Shown: in pieces, positions 1-8,106 of the stretch
Layout of the letters: each line of letters begins with the position of its first letter
How positions within the stretch are numbered: the first letter of the stretch is position 1
Source of the DNA: DASPPK01 sp041479575
GTDB taxonomy: Archaea; Thermoproteota; Bathyarchaeia; Bathyarchaeales; Bathycorpusculaceae
DNA length: 15,937 bases
Assembly (NCBI GenBank): GCA_041479575.1
Contig: JBGOYH010000029.1
Coordinates: forward strand, 1 to 15,937
Direction of reading: 5' to 3'
Translations under genes and position numbers: made by a program
The notes under the pieces: model-generated
What the model saw: the letters and a program-made list of their open reading frames with translations, nothing else
Told to the model about the DNA's origin: nothing
The model's database searches: none

Positions 1-2
1 AG

Positions 3-134
3 ACCGACTATGCAGCGCGTACGCAGACTCTGGATTTCGCAACGGTGAGCAGAATCGAGAAACTGCGCGTCGGCGACACGGTAACGATAATAGTCAACTC
101 AAACAACAACGAATTCATACGATTCCCGCCTTAA
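3..134 (+). CDS. C-terminal end of an unknown gene (5' partial)
   Basis: An open frame enters from the left edge and ends at TAA 132-134, giving 43 codons. The encoded tail includes VGDTVTIIVNSNNNEFIRF, with alternating hydrophobic residues typical of a beta-rich domain end. The other two plus frames look less protein-like: one is rich in Arg/His and Gln, the other has stops near 46-48, 82-84 and 91-93. I do not recognise a family. It ends 20 nt before the cas1-like frame, and it does not resemble the N-terminal half of Cas1, so the two are probably unrelated pieces brought together. The short length makes this only moderately certain. Confidence 0.45.
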   Translation, partial: TDYAARTQTLDFATVSRIEKLRVGDTVTIIVNSNNNEFIRFPP

Positions 135-153
135 CCTGAAACAAAAAAAAGAC

Positions 154-741
154 TTGCGCTTTCTTGGAATGAGATTAACAAGCATAGAAGGGCATTGTGC
201 AGAGAAATACTTTGAGCAGGTATTCGGTCTGTTCAATGAAACCGTTAGACCTGAAAAGCGCAAGGGGTTCAAAGCGTTTGATGGGACTAACAACCTCTAC
301 AACCTAACGTACACAATTTTGAAATGGAAGGTTCAGCAGGCCCTCTGGTCGGCAAAACTGGAATCGCATCTCGGCTATCTTCACGAAACAGCAAGAGGCA
401 AACCTAGTTTAGTCCTCGATTTCTTGGAACTTTACAGATATCTGATGGACAATTTCATTTTAAACTATGCCCGAAATCTGAAACCTAGAGACTTTGTCCT
501 CAAAGAGGAGAATTTTTCCTCGAACAGAAAAGCGAAGAGACAATTTCTCAGCGATAGTAAGGCTAGAGACATGATTGCTAGACTAGACAAATATTTCGAG
601 ACAAAGGTTAGCATTCCGAGAATCAGGAGAGGACGCAAACAGGAATTAGAGACTCTGATTAATGAAGAGGCTCTGCTGTTAGCTCAATATTTGAGAGATG
701 AAAAACCGACTTGGCAACCTAGGTTCGTCACATTGTCCTAG
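154..741 (+). CDS. cas1: Cas1 C-terminal catalytic domain, 5'-truncated
   Basis: Cas1 is the metal-dependent integrase of CRISPR adaptation. With Cas2 it inserts new spacers into the array. This 195-aa frame matches only the all-alpha C-terminal half of archaeal Cas1. Visible hallmarks are the IEGHCAEKYF segment with the metal-binding Glu at residue 12, GTNNLYNLTY (44-53), LGYLHETARGKPSLVLDFLE with His77 and the Asp89/Glu92 pair, and INEEALLLAQYLR near the C-terminus. All three catalytic positions are kept. The N-terminal beta domain (about 120-150 aa) is missing: the frame is closed by TAG at 91-93 and a different protein end precedes it. The frame is intact throughout, so the loss is recent or the fragment is still used. 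The TTG start at 154 lies after an A8 run and has no clear ribosome site; the real start could be anywhere in 94-171. No cas2 or CRISPR array is present. Confidence 0.82.
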   Translation: MRFLGMRLTSIEGHCAEKYFEQVFGLFNETVRPEKRKGFKAFDGTNNLYNLTYTILKWKVQQALWSAKLESHLGYLHETARGKPSLVLDFLELYRYLMDNFILNYARNLKPRDFVLKEENFSSNRKAKRQFLSDSKARDMIARLDKYFETKVSIPRIRRGRKQELETLINEEALLLAQYLRDEKPTWQPRFVTLS

Positions 742-750
742 GGTGTCGGT

Positions 751-1092
751 ATGAGAATGCGGATTCCACCTAGACAAGTACGTGAGAGGTTTCTTTTGAC
801 TTACGAGCTCGACGGCTGCCAGAAAGCGGTTAACTTCCTAACAAAGTACTATGGGGTAAGAAGGATGAAAATAAGACTCGACGGCAGAAGGGTTGGCAAT
901 CATTGCGTTGCTTACTACTTCCAGAATAGGGCTTACTTCACAAAAAGAGGACTGACGAAACGGACAGTATTGCATGAATTGTATCATCATCTCGTTTACG
1001 TCAATGACTTGGACATGACGGGAACAAGAGAGGAAAGAGCTGCCAACAACTATTCGAAAGCGTTCATGAGCCGACATTCTATAAGCCGCTGA
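751..1092 (+). CDS. Small HExxH metallopeptidase-like protein (ImmA/IrrE-like)
   Basis: A 113-aa protein with the zinc-protease motif HELYHH at residues 75-80 (His75, Glu76, His79), followed 14-15 residues later by an acidic pair in REERAANNYSKAFM (Glu94/95). In the ImmA/IrrE family (formerly DUF955) a HExxH helix is likewise followed by an E-x2-AN-x-(Y/F)A helix that supplies the third zinc ligand, so this is my best assignment. ImmA-type proteins cleave repressors or antitoxins, but no partner is obvious here. The ATG is 9 nt after the cas1 stop, and a GGGTG ribosome site (741-745) overlaps that stop, so the two genes form one operon. The protein is shorter than many family members and has no helix-turn-helix. 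A SprT-like or unrelated small zincin is the alternative. Confidence 0.6.
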   Translation: MRMRIPPRQVRERFLLTYELDGCQKAVNFLTKYYGVRRMKIRLDGRRVGNHCVAYYFQNRAYFTKRGLTKRTVLHELYHHLVYVNDLDMTGTREERAANNYSKAFMSRHSISR

Positions 1093-1166
1093 TGAATGTT
1101 GCGTGCTTGTGAACCTGGAAAAAGACGAAACAAGCGGAAATGGAGATATCTCCCGCAAACCCAATA

Positions 1167-1173
1167 TTTTTTT
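1167..1173 (+). terminator. T7 run after the cas1/HExxH operon
   Basis: Seven consecutive T residues 75 nt downstream of the HExxH gene stop, in an otherwise gene-free stretch. Archaeal RNA polymerase terminates at such T-runs without needing a hairpin, so this is the likely 3' end of the operon. Confidence 0.4.
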
Positions 1174-1372
1174 GGCTTTAGGCTAATTTTGATATACCAC
1201 TCAAGAATATCGGTAATCTCATACTTAAACATAGTAGACGAAAACACAAACTTGAGAATCTTGTTCTATGGAGACAAGAATAAAAGTCCAATTCTTAGAA
1301 CGGAATTGTTCTTATAACTAGAGTGGACTAAAGATGCAAGCTGCGCGCGTTAAGGTAACATCGCCAAGCGGG

Positions 1373-1396
1373 GACTAGCTAGCTAGCTAGCTAGTC
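1373..1396. repeat. Perfect 24-bp palindrome of five tandem CTAG units
   Basis: GAC, then five CTAG units (1375-1394), then TC reads identically on both strands over 24 bp. It lies 36 bp beyond the stop of the minus-strand 680-aa gene, in the convergent gap. It could form a cruciform, or in RNA a hairpin terminating either gene, though no strong T-run follows it. CTAG is a rare tetramer in many prokaryotic genomes, so five in tandem stands out. Confidence 0.85.
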
Positions 1397-1432
1397 AAAA
1401 GCGAGTTTCCTGTCCTTGCGTAGCCATTGAAA

Positions 1433-3475
1433 TTAGAAACTATGTCTGAACTTGCCTGAAGTGCGAAACTGCCAATCTAAGATCTCAAGCGTTTCTTTAC
1501 GTGCACTATCAAAGCATCTTTGCTCCGCAATAACACTTTTGAAGTTGTCTCGGATGAATATCCCGTTCTTCTCGAAGGCCATTTTCGCATCGGTGGGGAT
1601 CATCCCGTACACAACCAGCCATGCTTGAAGCTTTTGATTCTCCTTGGAGAGAGCCCGCGATTTGCGGTTGATTTGGTTTATCGTATCATCAATTGTGTCT
1701 TGGTGTATGTTCAACTTGCATTCGAAGAACGAAAGGGAATTTCCAATCTCGCCAGTGCAATCAATCTGTTCGCCATTGACCCATATATCGCACGCTGTCC
1801 TGCCAAATTCCTGAGATTCTCTAATCCACTTATATACCAAATGCTCCAGCAGTTTTCCCTTGGCTTTCGCGAGAAAGTCGTCCAATTCGGTTAGAACTGC
1901 TGTAAGGCTTCCGACTTCCTTTGTTCCGGCTGGCGTTTCTTTGATCAATGTATCGAAAACAGAAGAGACGCTGTGTTCTTTCAGATACTCCTTGAATAGT
2001 TCCTTTTCGACTACAATCTCGTTCAGGCAAATAGGGCCTTTCTCTTGAACAATTTGTATCACGACCTTGGCAAAATCGAGTAGCGAACCCCCAAATCCGG
2101 AGTGGTCAGTTGCGCAATCAAAGAAGATTAGCCATCCGGAATAGTCGCTGATGCCTGTGGAAGTGTATGCTTGGATGAATACTCCGAAGCTGTAGTCGAA
2201 CTGATCTTCCATGCCCGCAGGATGCTTGAAAACTATCACTTTGACTGGTTCTTTGTTGCGGAAAGCCTTCGCGAGTTCTACAGACCCTAAAAGGGTCGAG
2301 GCAAATGCTGGGACACCGTTAAACACCAATAGGCTCTGGGTGTCAAGTACATTTACGTCATACCAGAGCATTGCGAGTGAGAGTCGTTTCTTTTTTGAAC
2401 TGGCATCATTCTTTGTTAGGTAGTCTGGTTGGGTGACTCGATTCGAATCTAAGAGGTCCTTTAGGAGATCTTTGGTGTATTTTTCAAGGACAAGCAGGTG
2501 AGACAGCCCCAAGGCAACCTGAAGTTTGGCTTCTCGTGGTTTGACTATTTCGTCCTGAATCGGCCTATAGAACCTGTCAAGAGCCGCCCATCGTTCCGAA
2601 CGAGGCGGGCTGTCACATTTTAGCGCCTCAACAAAACCCTTCAACTCTTCGTCTAAATCAGATTTGTCTACTTTCTCTGCTTTGGTTAAGAACCCAAGTT
2701 TCTCACCATTCTCAAGCATTTCTTCAAAGTTGCTCTTTGGCCTCGGGTGTTTCTTGACTTCTTCTTCATCCAGAGCCAGATGCAAGTCTTTCACACAGGT
2801 TTGCCCAAACTCTTCGCCCCCCAAGATCGAGTACCAGAGGTATTGCAGTCCGTAGACATAGCCTGGGAAAGCATCGGAGAGATATTTTTCAGTCGCTGTT
2901 TGCTCGAGCGAGGGGAAAGTAAGTTCTGCCAAGGGAATATCGTGGCTTGTATCATTCAGGAAGGTGAATATGTGATCGCTGGCTATGGCCTGAATGACGT
3001 ATTCTTTGTCGAAGGGGGCGGTTGTTCGGCAGTGACCCTCGATCAGTTGCCTGAAGACGTCTAAGTCCACCTTCATTTGCCTGATAGTTTCTCGGACGTC
3101 CGGCCATGTCTTTGCCTTCGATACTGCCCTTCCGTGGGTCCAAATTCGTTTGAGGAGTATCGTCTTTTCGCATGTGTTTGGGGTGTCACGTAATGGCACG
3201 CCCTTGAATTGTGCGCGAAAGATTGCCTCATCATCGCTAAGTTCTAGGGCAGTTTTCGCGTAAATCTCGTTCAGGAATCCCTTGAATATCGACCCCAAAA
3301 GGAACTTATAGCCGGCAAGCAGTTTTCCAGTTGCGCTGATGCAGTGATAGTCTCGAAGCCAATTCAAGAATCCGTCGACATCAGAGGCCTTTTGCAATAT
3401 GTAATAGAACGAGGCCGGTCCATCGAAAGCTGCAAATACTTGTTTAATGGTATCTCCATTTGCGGTGCTTGACAT
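1433..3475 (-). CDS. 680-aa protein of unknown family with C-terminal PD-(D/E)XK nuclease signature
   Basis: The N-terminal 400 or so residues are helix-rich and I do not recognise them; the middle (about 400-480) has alternating strands and helices. Near the C-terminus is a restriction-endonuclease-like pattern: GKLLEHLVYKWI with Glu544, then NGEQID with Asp572, then FFECKLN with Glu585-x-Lys587, followed by a helix and strand (AWLVVYGM, 618-625). This matches Glu (first helix), Asp, and ExK of the PD-(D/E)XK superfamily, so a DNA- or RNA-cutting role is inferred. It resembles proteins of archaeal and bacterial defence islands in having a large unknown sensor-like part joined to a terminal nuclease. 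No signal peptide or membrane segment is seen. The ATG at 3475 has no Shine-Dalgarno site, and a leaderless or short-leader transcript is possible. It lies in the same direction as the STAND gene but 411 bp away, so it probably has its own promoter. Confidence 0.7.
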   Translation of the reverse strand: MSSTANGDTIKQVFAAFDGPASFYYILQKASDVDGFLNWLRDYHCISATGKLLAGYKFLLGSIFKGFLNEIYAKTALELSDDEAIFRAQFKGVPLRDTPNTCEKTILLKRIWTHGRAVSKAKTWPDVRETIRQMKVDLDVFRQLIEGHCRTTAPFDKEYVIQAIASDHIFTFLNDTSHDIPLAELTFPSLEQTATEKYLSDAFPGYVYGLQYLWYSILGGEEFGQTCVKDLHLALDEEEVKKHPRPKSNFEEMLENGEKLGFLTKAEKVDKSDLDEELKGFVEALKCDSPPRSERWAALDRFYRPIQDEIVKPREAKLQVALGLSHLLVLEKYTKDLLKDLLDSNRVTQPDYLTKNDASSKKKRLSLAMLWYDVNVLDTQSLLVFNGVPAFASTLLGSVELAKAFRNKEPVKVIVFKHPAGMEDQFDYSFGVFIQAYTSTGISDYSGWLIFFDCATDHSGFGGSLLDFAKVVIQIVQEKGPICLNEIVVEKELFKEYLKEHSVSSVFDTLIKETPAGTKEVGSLTAVLTELDDFLAKAKGKLLEHLVYKWIRESQEFGRTACDIWVNGEQIDCTGEIGNSLSFFECKLNIHQDTIDDTINQINRKSRALSKENQKLQAWLVVYGMIPTDAKMAFEKNGIFIRDNFKSVIAEQRCFDSARKETLEILDWQFRTSGKFRHSF

Positions 3476-3886
3476 GGTTGATTATACTAGCATCGCGAGT
3501 TTTGAACTATTCCTTTTTCAGGCGATACCCCGTACCCTTGCACGTGATTAAAAAGTAGTTGTCACGATTTGCTTTGTTGCCAGTCATTATAGTTCACCTC
3601 ATTCAATGCTTAGGGACAAGCAAGCGCGCGATAACTCAACTGAACGAGATATTAGATGAGAACTACCGACTAGCGTGAGCTAAATTTTGTGTGCTGCAGT
3701 TTAAGTAAAACTCTTCTATCGTCTGTGCGTACGCTATGCCTGTCATTATGATTGTTTGAATCGGAATTAATGGAGGTCTGGTGACTCGAGCATGTCGCAG
3801 AGTGAGTGATAGTGAGTGACACTGGGTGACTGTGTGGAAAAGACGATACCCCTTATATGAATCATACAAACACAGGTAGAACTATA
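3476..3886. other. Intergenic region upstream of the 680-aa nuclease gene
   Basis: About 410 bp without a credible gene. A 68-codon minus-strand frame at 3663-3869 is made largely from the local GTGA repeats and is rejected. The stretch should carry the 3' end of the STAND transcript and the promoter of the 680-aa gene. Its only clear structure is the 10-bp tandem repeat at 3801-3830; GCACGTG (3540-3546) and GCGCGC (3625-3630) are short palindromes of unknown meaning. Confidence 0.5.
3801..3830. repeat. Three tandem 10-bp units (AGTGAGTGAT-like)
   Basis: Units AGTGAGTGAT, AGTGAGTGAC and ACTGGGTGAC follow each other without gaps; neighbouring units are 9/10 and 8/10 identical. The 10-bp period puts each unit on nearly the same face of the helix, as in binding-site arrays, but simple slippage is also possible. 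It lies 325 bp upstream of the 680-aa gene start and 57 bp past the STAND gene stop. Confidence 0.7.
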
Positions 3887-6800
3887 CTAGAATTCTTCTT
3901 TTTCTTCAGCAACCTTTGCCAGCTCTATGTCTTGTTCCAAGATTTCGAAGTATGCATCAATCCATTTGATAACGTTCTCATCTTTTTCTTCCTTTTTGAA
4001 ATTCAACAGATCATTTTTCTTAATCAAGTAGTGACTGCTTGCGGGGCCAGTCCAACTTTCTGTCGAATAGTTACTGGAAAAACTGTTCCGGACATCATCA
4101 CGATCTCCGTATCTTGCGAGTAGCTCTCTAGCAAGGCACATTTTATCAGGTGAACGGAAAAGGACAGGCGAGACAAAACGAGCTAATAATCGCGCTCTTT
4201 CCTCTGGTTTTTCATCTACCCATTTCCAAATGTCTTCAATATCAAAGAGCTCCAGTGCACCAATGTCTTTCCTGAAACCGATTCCTCCACTCAACCATTG
4301 CATTATATAAAACGTCCGATTGCCTTTGGCAGGGTCTAAGTAGACAGTTAGTTTTTGCCAAATCTCTTTGGGAGTCCTCTTTGTAATCTCCAGAAGTACT
4401 TCTGAGATTGCTTCCGAACTAAAGCCACTAAACATGCTCTTTTCCGAACCAAAAAATTTCAGGACGGTTTCTGCAATCTTTCCACCAGTTTCGGGATATG
4501 TACTTATCAATTTTAAAGCTATTTCTTTCCAATAAAACTCCGCCATGGTGTCTCTTCCCATGTTTCTTGGATTCTCCCAAAGTTCAGGTTGAAGTAGCGT
4601 TTTTAGCGCTATGCCTTTTGCAAGAGGTTTATCTCCCTTAAAGACATAATACGAATGAACGAGGTTGAGAAGTAATCGAGCGCCTATTTCAGATTCATTT
4701 TCCAGGATAAACGAAGCCCAATCAACGAAGACGGGTTCGGAAATCTTTTGAACAACACCTCCAAATTGGAATATGCCCAAGCTATCGATTGCTACGTCTC
4801 CTTTTTGTAACATTGATAAAATTCTTTTTGCTGCTCTATCAGTGATGCCGGATCGCCAAGTCAGTTCAGGAATTTTCCCTTTGAATGAGCTAACTTCAGA
4901 AAGCGAGGCGAGTTTATTTTCCCATAGTTCCGTGTTTCTCTCAAATAAAGCCCTGAAATATCCACCCATGAAGTTTAGATTGCCACTTGAACTTGCGTTC
5001 TTCTGATTCTCGACTATGTTATCTAAGAAAACAAAGTCTTTGTCTAGGGTTCCAAGTGCATATCCAAACTGATGCCCTCTCTTTGCTTTTTCCGTTACTA
5101 ACCATGAATACTCAGGGTCAAGCAGCTTTGAATTCTCTATGACTTTTTCTGCCAACTCATTGAGTTTTGATCCAACCCATACAGCATCATATTTTTCACT
5201 ATTTTGGAAATAATCCTCAAGCAGGTCCATTTGCACGTATCTCTTTAAGAAGTCAGAAAAACTCGAACCTATTAGGTCATCTCTTAGAGCAACCCAGTCT
5301 CTCAGACTGCTTTCTGGCATTCGTTTACCATCATAGTGGACAATTATTGAAACAGTTTCTACTAACTGAGTTTTATCTATCCAAGGGTAACAAGAGATTT
5401 TTCTGAGAGTCATCATTATCATTTCGTATAGACCGACAATATTCAGGTCACGCGCAGAACCCAAAAGAACTTTCACAGCATCATTTCTGATGTCGTCCGC
5501 AAACTTATCCAGATTCTCGTCAAGATACGTCCACACTCTTTTATAATGCTGAAGAAATTCATCGCCCGATTTTGGGGTCCACAATTTGGGTACAGGTTTG
5601 CTTCCCTGATACTCAGCACCAACCATGCGAGATAAGTGTGTTGTCTGCAATGCATTTCCGAAAGCACGGAGAGCTAATTTCTTGCGCTCAAGAGAGCCAG
5701 AACTAATTGACTCAGCGAGGATGGAAAACCTGTTTTCAAGTGATACTTCGGTGGGAGCCAAAGGGCCCCATCCTGGAGAAAACAAGCCAGCGAAAACTCC
5801 GCTGGCATTGTTCGCATAGTTTTCATTTTCAGCTTCTCCAAGTGCTAGCAGCAGTTTTACTGAATCAGCAAACAAATCTCTCCATACAGCTATTTTTTCG
5901 AGTGACCATACAATTTGTCTTCGTCCCATCCTAAACTCAAGCAACTGTTGCCTATTCCAAGTTCCGATTGTTCTCCTCAAACAATTTAATGCAGCTTGGG
6001 GGTCTGCTTCTGCCAGTTTTAAGAAAAAGTTGCTTCCTCTTTCTGTTTTTAGGAGTGAGCCGTCGGCAAAAATTCCTTCACCAGAAAGCAGCCTCTCTAC
6101 CAATTTTCTCCCTGATTTTGTAGTAACAAATGGCAATTGTGATACAAAACGATCCAACAATCCCGGCGGCATGTTCTTAACTAATTCTCCAAAATCCTTG
6201 TTATCTCCATAAATTTCCCACCATTCCCGTAAAAGATGTACGGCAAGGGGGAATGGAGTTACCCAAACATAATATTCACCTTGTATTACCCTCTGCTGCC
6301 TTTGTTCTCTAATTACCTTTTGAAACTCATCCCAAGCTACACCAACTAGACTGGCTGCGTATTGAGCTTCAGAAGCCAATTCACCTCTAAATCCGACTTT
6401 TCCAAATAGCGTCAAAGCCATCAAAGCACACTTGGTTGTTCTGTACCAATCGGTTTTGGGGTCAATTCCCCCAGCAATTAGTTTTCTTACGGGTACTTCC
6501 CCTACATTCAGGAAATCTTGAGTGCTGGCGGAACTTGAAATATAGTTTTCCAAGAGAAGCAGTGCAAAACTTGGATATCCTTCAGCCAATTCGGCAAGCC
6601 GGCTTGTTACATTTTGAGGAAGTTCTTTGTTTTCTTGCGTTAGGAGTTTTCTTACATCGCTTTCTCGCATAGGGTTTAATTGATAATAAATAGTCGGAAG
6701 AGGAACGGGATTTCCTTCGTTTGAAATAGTAATCAATGCTATCCGTGAACTTATATTAGAAAAACGGTTTGCCAAATAATCATGATCGTCTAAAGAGCAT

Positions 6801-7672
6801 TCGTCGGCGACAATAATTGCGTGAATACTGTCGTCTAAAAGTAACGCATTTTGTTGTGGAGAATTCTTCAAGCTTCCGGCGGTTGTATATAGGACAGTAT
6901 TTTTCAAATCATCTGGTGATAAAGCTTCAAAAGCAAGTCTTGTTTTTCCTAAACCTGAAAGTCCAGCTATTCTGAAAATACGTGAACTTCCTTCAAAACT
7001 CCTGAGTGTTTCTCTAATTCCATTAATGATACTTTCTCTTTGATCGTCGAAAACATATTCCCTCGGGTAACTTACATCTCTGTTGTTTGCCCATTTTTGA
7101 TATGGGAGAAATACGATTTGATAACCTTTCAACCAAGAAACAAGCGCAGGGAATCTTTCAGCAAAGCTTATCAGCTGACTTATTGTGTAAACACGTATCT
7201 TTGGTGACCGGTATCCGAGTTTTGATAGTTCTTCCAAAATTGCGATTTCTCTGTCTCGCTTCATCGTTTCAGGTGGCATTTCTTCAAAAAGCACAAGCAC
7301 ATAAACTCCGTTTGCATCCAATACCCTTTTTATTCCTAGTTTTAAGTTTCCATTAGAGTGTAGTTCTCGTATGCATTCTGCTGGCTTTAGGTCCGAGCTT
7401 TTTATCTGAAAACCTGAAATGCCTGCAGGGATAACTTCCTCAGAAGCAGGTGTTACATTTTCAATTACTATATCTAATCCTCCATCACCCACATTTATGC
7501 AATCGGGTGCATCGATCAAATGTCTCCCGATGCTAACCCTTAGTGCTTCAGCCCACAGAAGTCTGCGGAAAAAATCGACCGCCCTGTCTGGACCTAAATC
7601 CTTGAGGTCTTTAGATTGCAAACAATAAAAACTCATTTCAGACCACTGTTTAGTATTTGAACCAATGGGCAC
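3887..7672 (-). CDS. STAND NTPase with N-terminal PD-(D/E)XK-like nuclease domain (Avs-type)
   Basis: A 1261-aa, three-part protein. Residues about 13-180 look like a PD-(D/E)XK domain of the Mrr/Cap4-like kind: Glu42 in a helix, DGGLDIVIE with Asp67, then GFQIKSSD with Gln89-x-Lys91. A STAND/NB-ARC-like ATPase follows: Walker A GLSGLGKT (237-244), Walker B IIVADE (286-291), a RIALITISN sensor strand (310-318) and the GxP-type motif EGYPSFALLLLE (364-375). The remaining 850 or so residues are mostly helical, as expected for a repeat-type ligand sensor. In Avs-type and related STAND proteins, sensing a phage protein triggers oligomerisation and activates the N-terminal effector; that role is inferred here. 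The GTG at 7672 is the longest start. ATG at 7636 (Met13), just before the folded domain, is an equally good candidate. No partner gene is adjacent, consistent with a one-gene system. Confidence 0.8.
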   Translation of the reverse strand: MPIGSNTKQWSEMSFYCLQSKDLKDLGPDRAVDFFRRLLWAEALRVSIGRHLIDAPDCINVGDGGLDIVIENVTPASEEVIPAGISGFQIKSSDLKPAECIRELHSNGNLKLGIKRVLDANGVYVLVLFEEMPPETMKRDREIAILEELSKLGYRSPKIRVYTISQLISFAERFPALVSWLKGYQIVFLPYQKWANNRDVSYPREYVFDDQRESIINGIRETLRSFEGSSRIFRIAGLSGLGKTRLAFEALSPDDLKNTVLYTTAGSLKNSPQQNALLLDDSIHAIIVADECSLDDHDYLANRFSNISSRIALITISNEGNPVPLPTIYYQLNPMRESDVRKLLTQENKELPQNVTSRLAELAEGYPSFALLLLENYISSSASTQDFLNVGEVPVRKLIAGGIDPKTDWYRTTKCALMALTLFGKVGFRGELASEAQYAASLVGVAWDEFQKVIREQRQQRVIQGEYYVWVTPFPLAVHLLREWWEIYGDNKDFGELVKNMPPGLLDRFVSQLPFVTTKSGRKLVERLLSGEGIFADGSLLKTERGSNFFLKLAEADPQAALNCLRRTIGTWNRQQLLEFRMGRRQIVWSLEKIAVWRDLFADSVKLLLALGEAENENYANNASGVFAGLFSPGWGPLAPTEVSLENRFSILAESISSGSLERKKLALRAFGNALQTTHLSRMVGAEYQGSKPVPKLWTPKSGDEFLQHYKRVWTYLDENLDKFADDIRNDAVKVLLGSARDLNIVGLYEMIMMTLRKISCYPWIDKTQLVETVSIIVHYDGKRMPESSLRDWVALRDDLIGSSFSDFLKRYVQMDLLEDYFQNSEKYDAVWVGSKLNELAEKVIENSKLLDPEYSWLVTEKAKRGHQFGYALGTLDKDFVFLDNIVENQKNASSSGNLNFMGGYFRALFERNTELWENKLASLSEVSSFKGKIPELTWRSGITDRAAKRILSMLQKGDVAIDSLGIFQFGGVVQKISEPVFVDWASFILENESEIGARLLLNLVHSYYVFKGDKPLAKGIALKTLLQPELWENPRNMGRDTMAEFYWKEIALKLISTYPETGGKIAETVLKFFGSEKSMFSGFSSEAISEVLLEITKRTPKEIWQKLTVYLDPAKGNRTFYIMQWLSGGIGFRKDIGALELFDIEDIWKWVDEKPEERARLLARFVSPVLFRSPDKMCLARELLARYGDRDDVRNSFSSNYSTESWTGPASSHYLIKKNDLLNFKKEEKDENVIKWIDAYFEILEQDIELAKVAEEKEEF

Positions 7673-8033
7673 ACTAATACTTTTAGCTTAACAATGAAAT
7701 TGACCATTGAAAACGGCAAAGCAAGCGGTTTTTGCTGATAGACTTTTTGGCAAAGGACTTCTCGCATCTTGGGAATGTTGCGGAAAACACTAAATGCAAT
7801 ACGAACCGATTCTTTGTGATATAGGGTTTAGATTCTGAATTTAAAGACATTTCCTAAGTCGGATAAGCCGTATGCTCGATTCCGACTATATCCAGTCCCT
7901 ATATATACTGACTTGATTCCTGCGCACTCTCCTATATTCTGAGTATTATCAGACTCTTACCTGTATAGCCTGAATCATGTATACGCCTGAAACAGCCTGT
8001 TTCCTGAATTCAGAAAAAGTCGTCAGAGTTGGT

Positions 8034-8052
8034 TGGATTAAATTTTAATCCA
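8034..8052. promoter_or_regulatory. 9-bp-arm inverted repeat, operator-like
   Basis: TGGATTAAA (8034-8042), one T, then TTTAATCCA (8044-8052) form a perfect 9-bp inverted repeat around a single central base. This is typical of a dimeric repressor site. It lies about 40 bp upstream of the promoter-like box at 8084-8098, so it could control the RNA candidate. There is no other evidence for function. Confidence 0.4.
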
Positions 8053-8083
8053 CCGCCATGACTGAGTACGAATGCGACGATTC

Positions 8084-8098
8084 TGAAAAGCGTTTAAG
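8084..8098 (+). promoter_or_regulatory. Archaeal-type promoter box
   Basis: TGAAAAGCGTTTAAG reads as a purine-rich BRE followed by a TATA-like GTTTAAG. Transcription would begin about 25 nt later, near 8115-8122, at the start of the inverted-repeat-rich segment. No ATG with a ribosome site follows, so the product would be non-coding. Confidence 0.4.
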
Positions 8099-8106
8099 CC
8101 TGTTGG

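Larger units (their letters stand above)
1093..1432. other. Intergenic region between convergent genes
   Basis: No convincing gene is seen: the 73-codon frame at 1096 has no ribosome site and a biased composition. The stretch holds the T7 run, a small inverted repeat (CAATTC at 1289-1294 with GAATTG at 1303-1308) and the CTAG palindrome at 1373-1396. It separates the plus-strand cas1 operon from the minus-strand nuclease gene, so transcripts from both sides should end here. Confidence 0.5.

Noticed and set aside
1096..1317. 73-aa plus-strand reading frame after the HExxH gene
   Set aside because: No ribosome site, biased composition, and it spans the T7 terminator-like run.
1..1432. CRISPR array near the cas1 fragment
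   Set aside because: No regularly spaced direct repeats of 20-40 nt occur in this part or anywhere else in the window.
3663..3869. 68-aa minus-strand frame
   Set aside because: Largely a translation of the 10-bp GTGA repeats, with no ribosome site or family resemblance.
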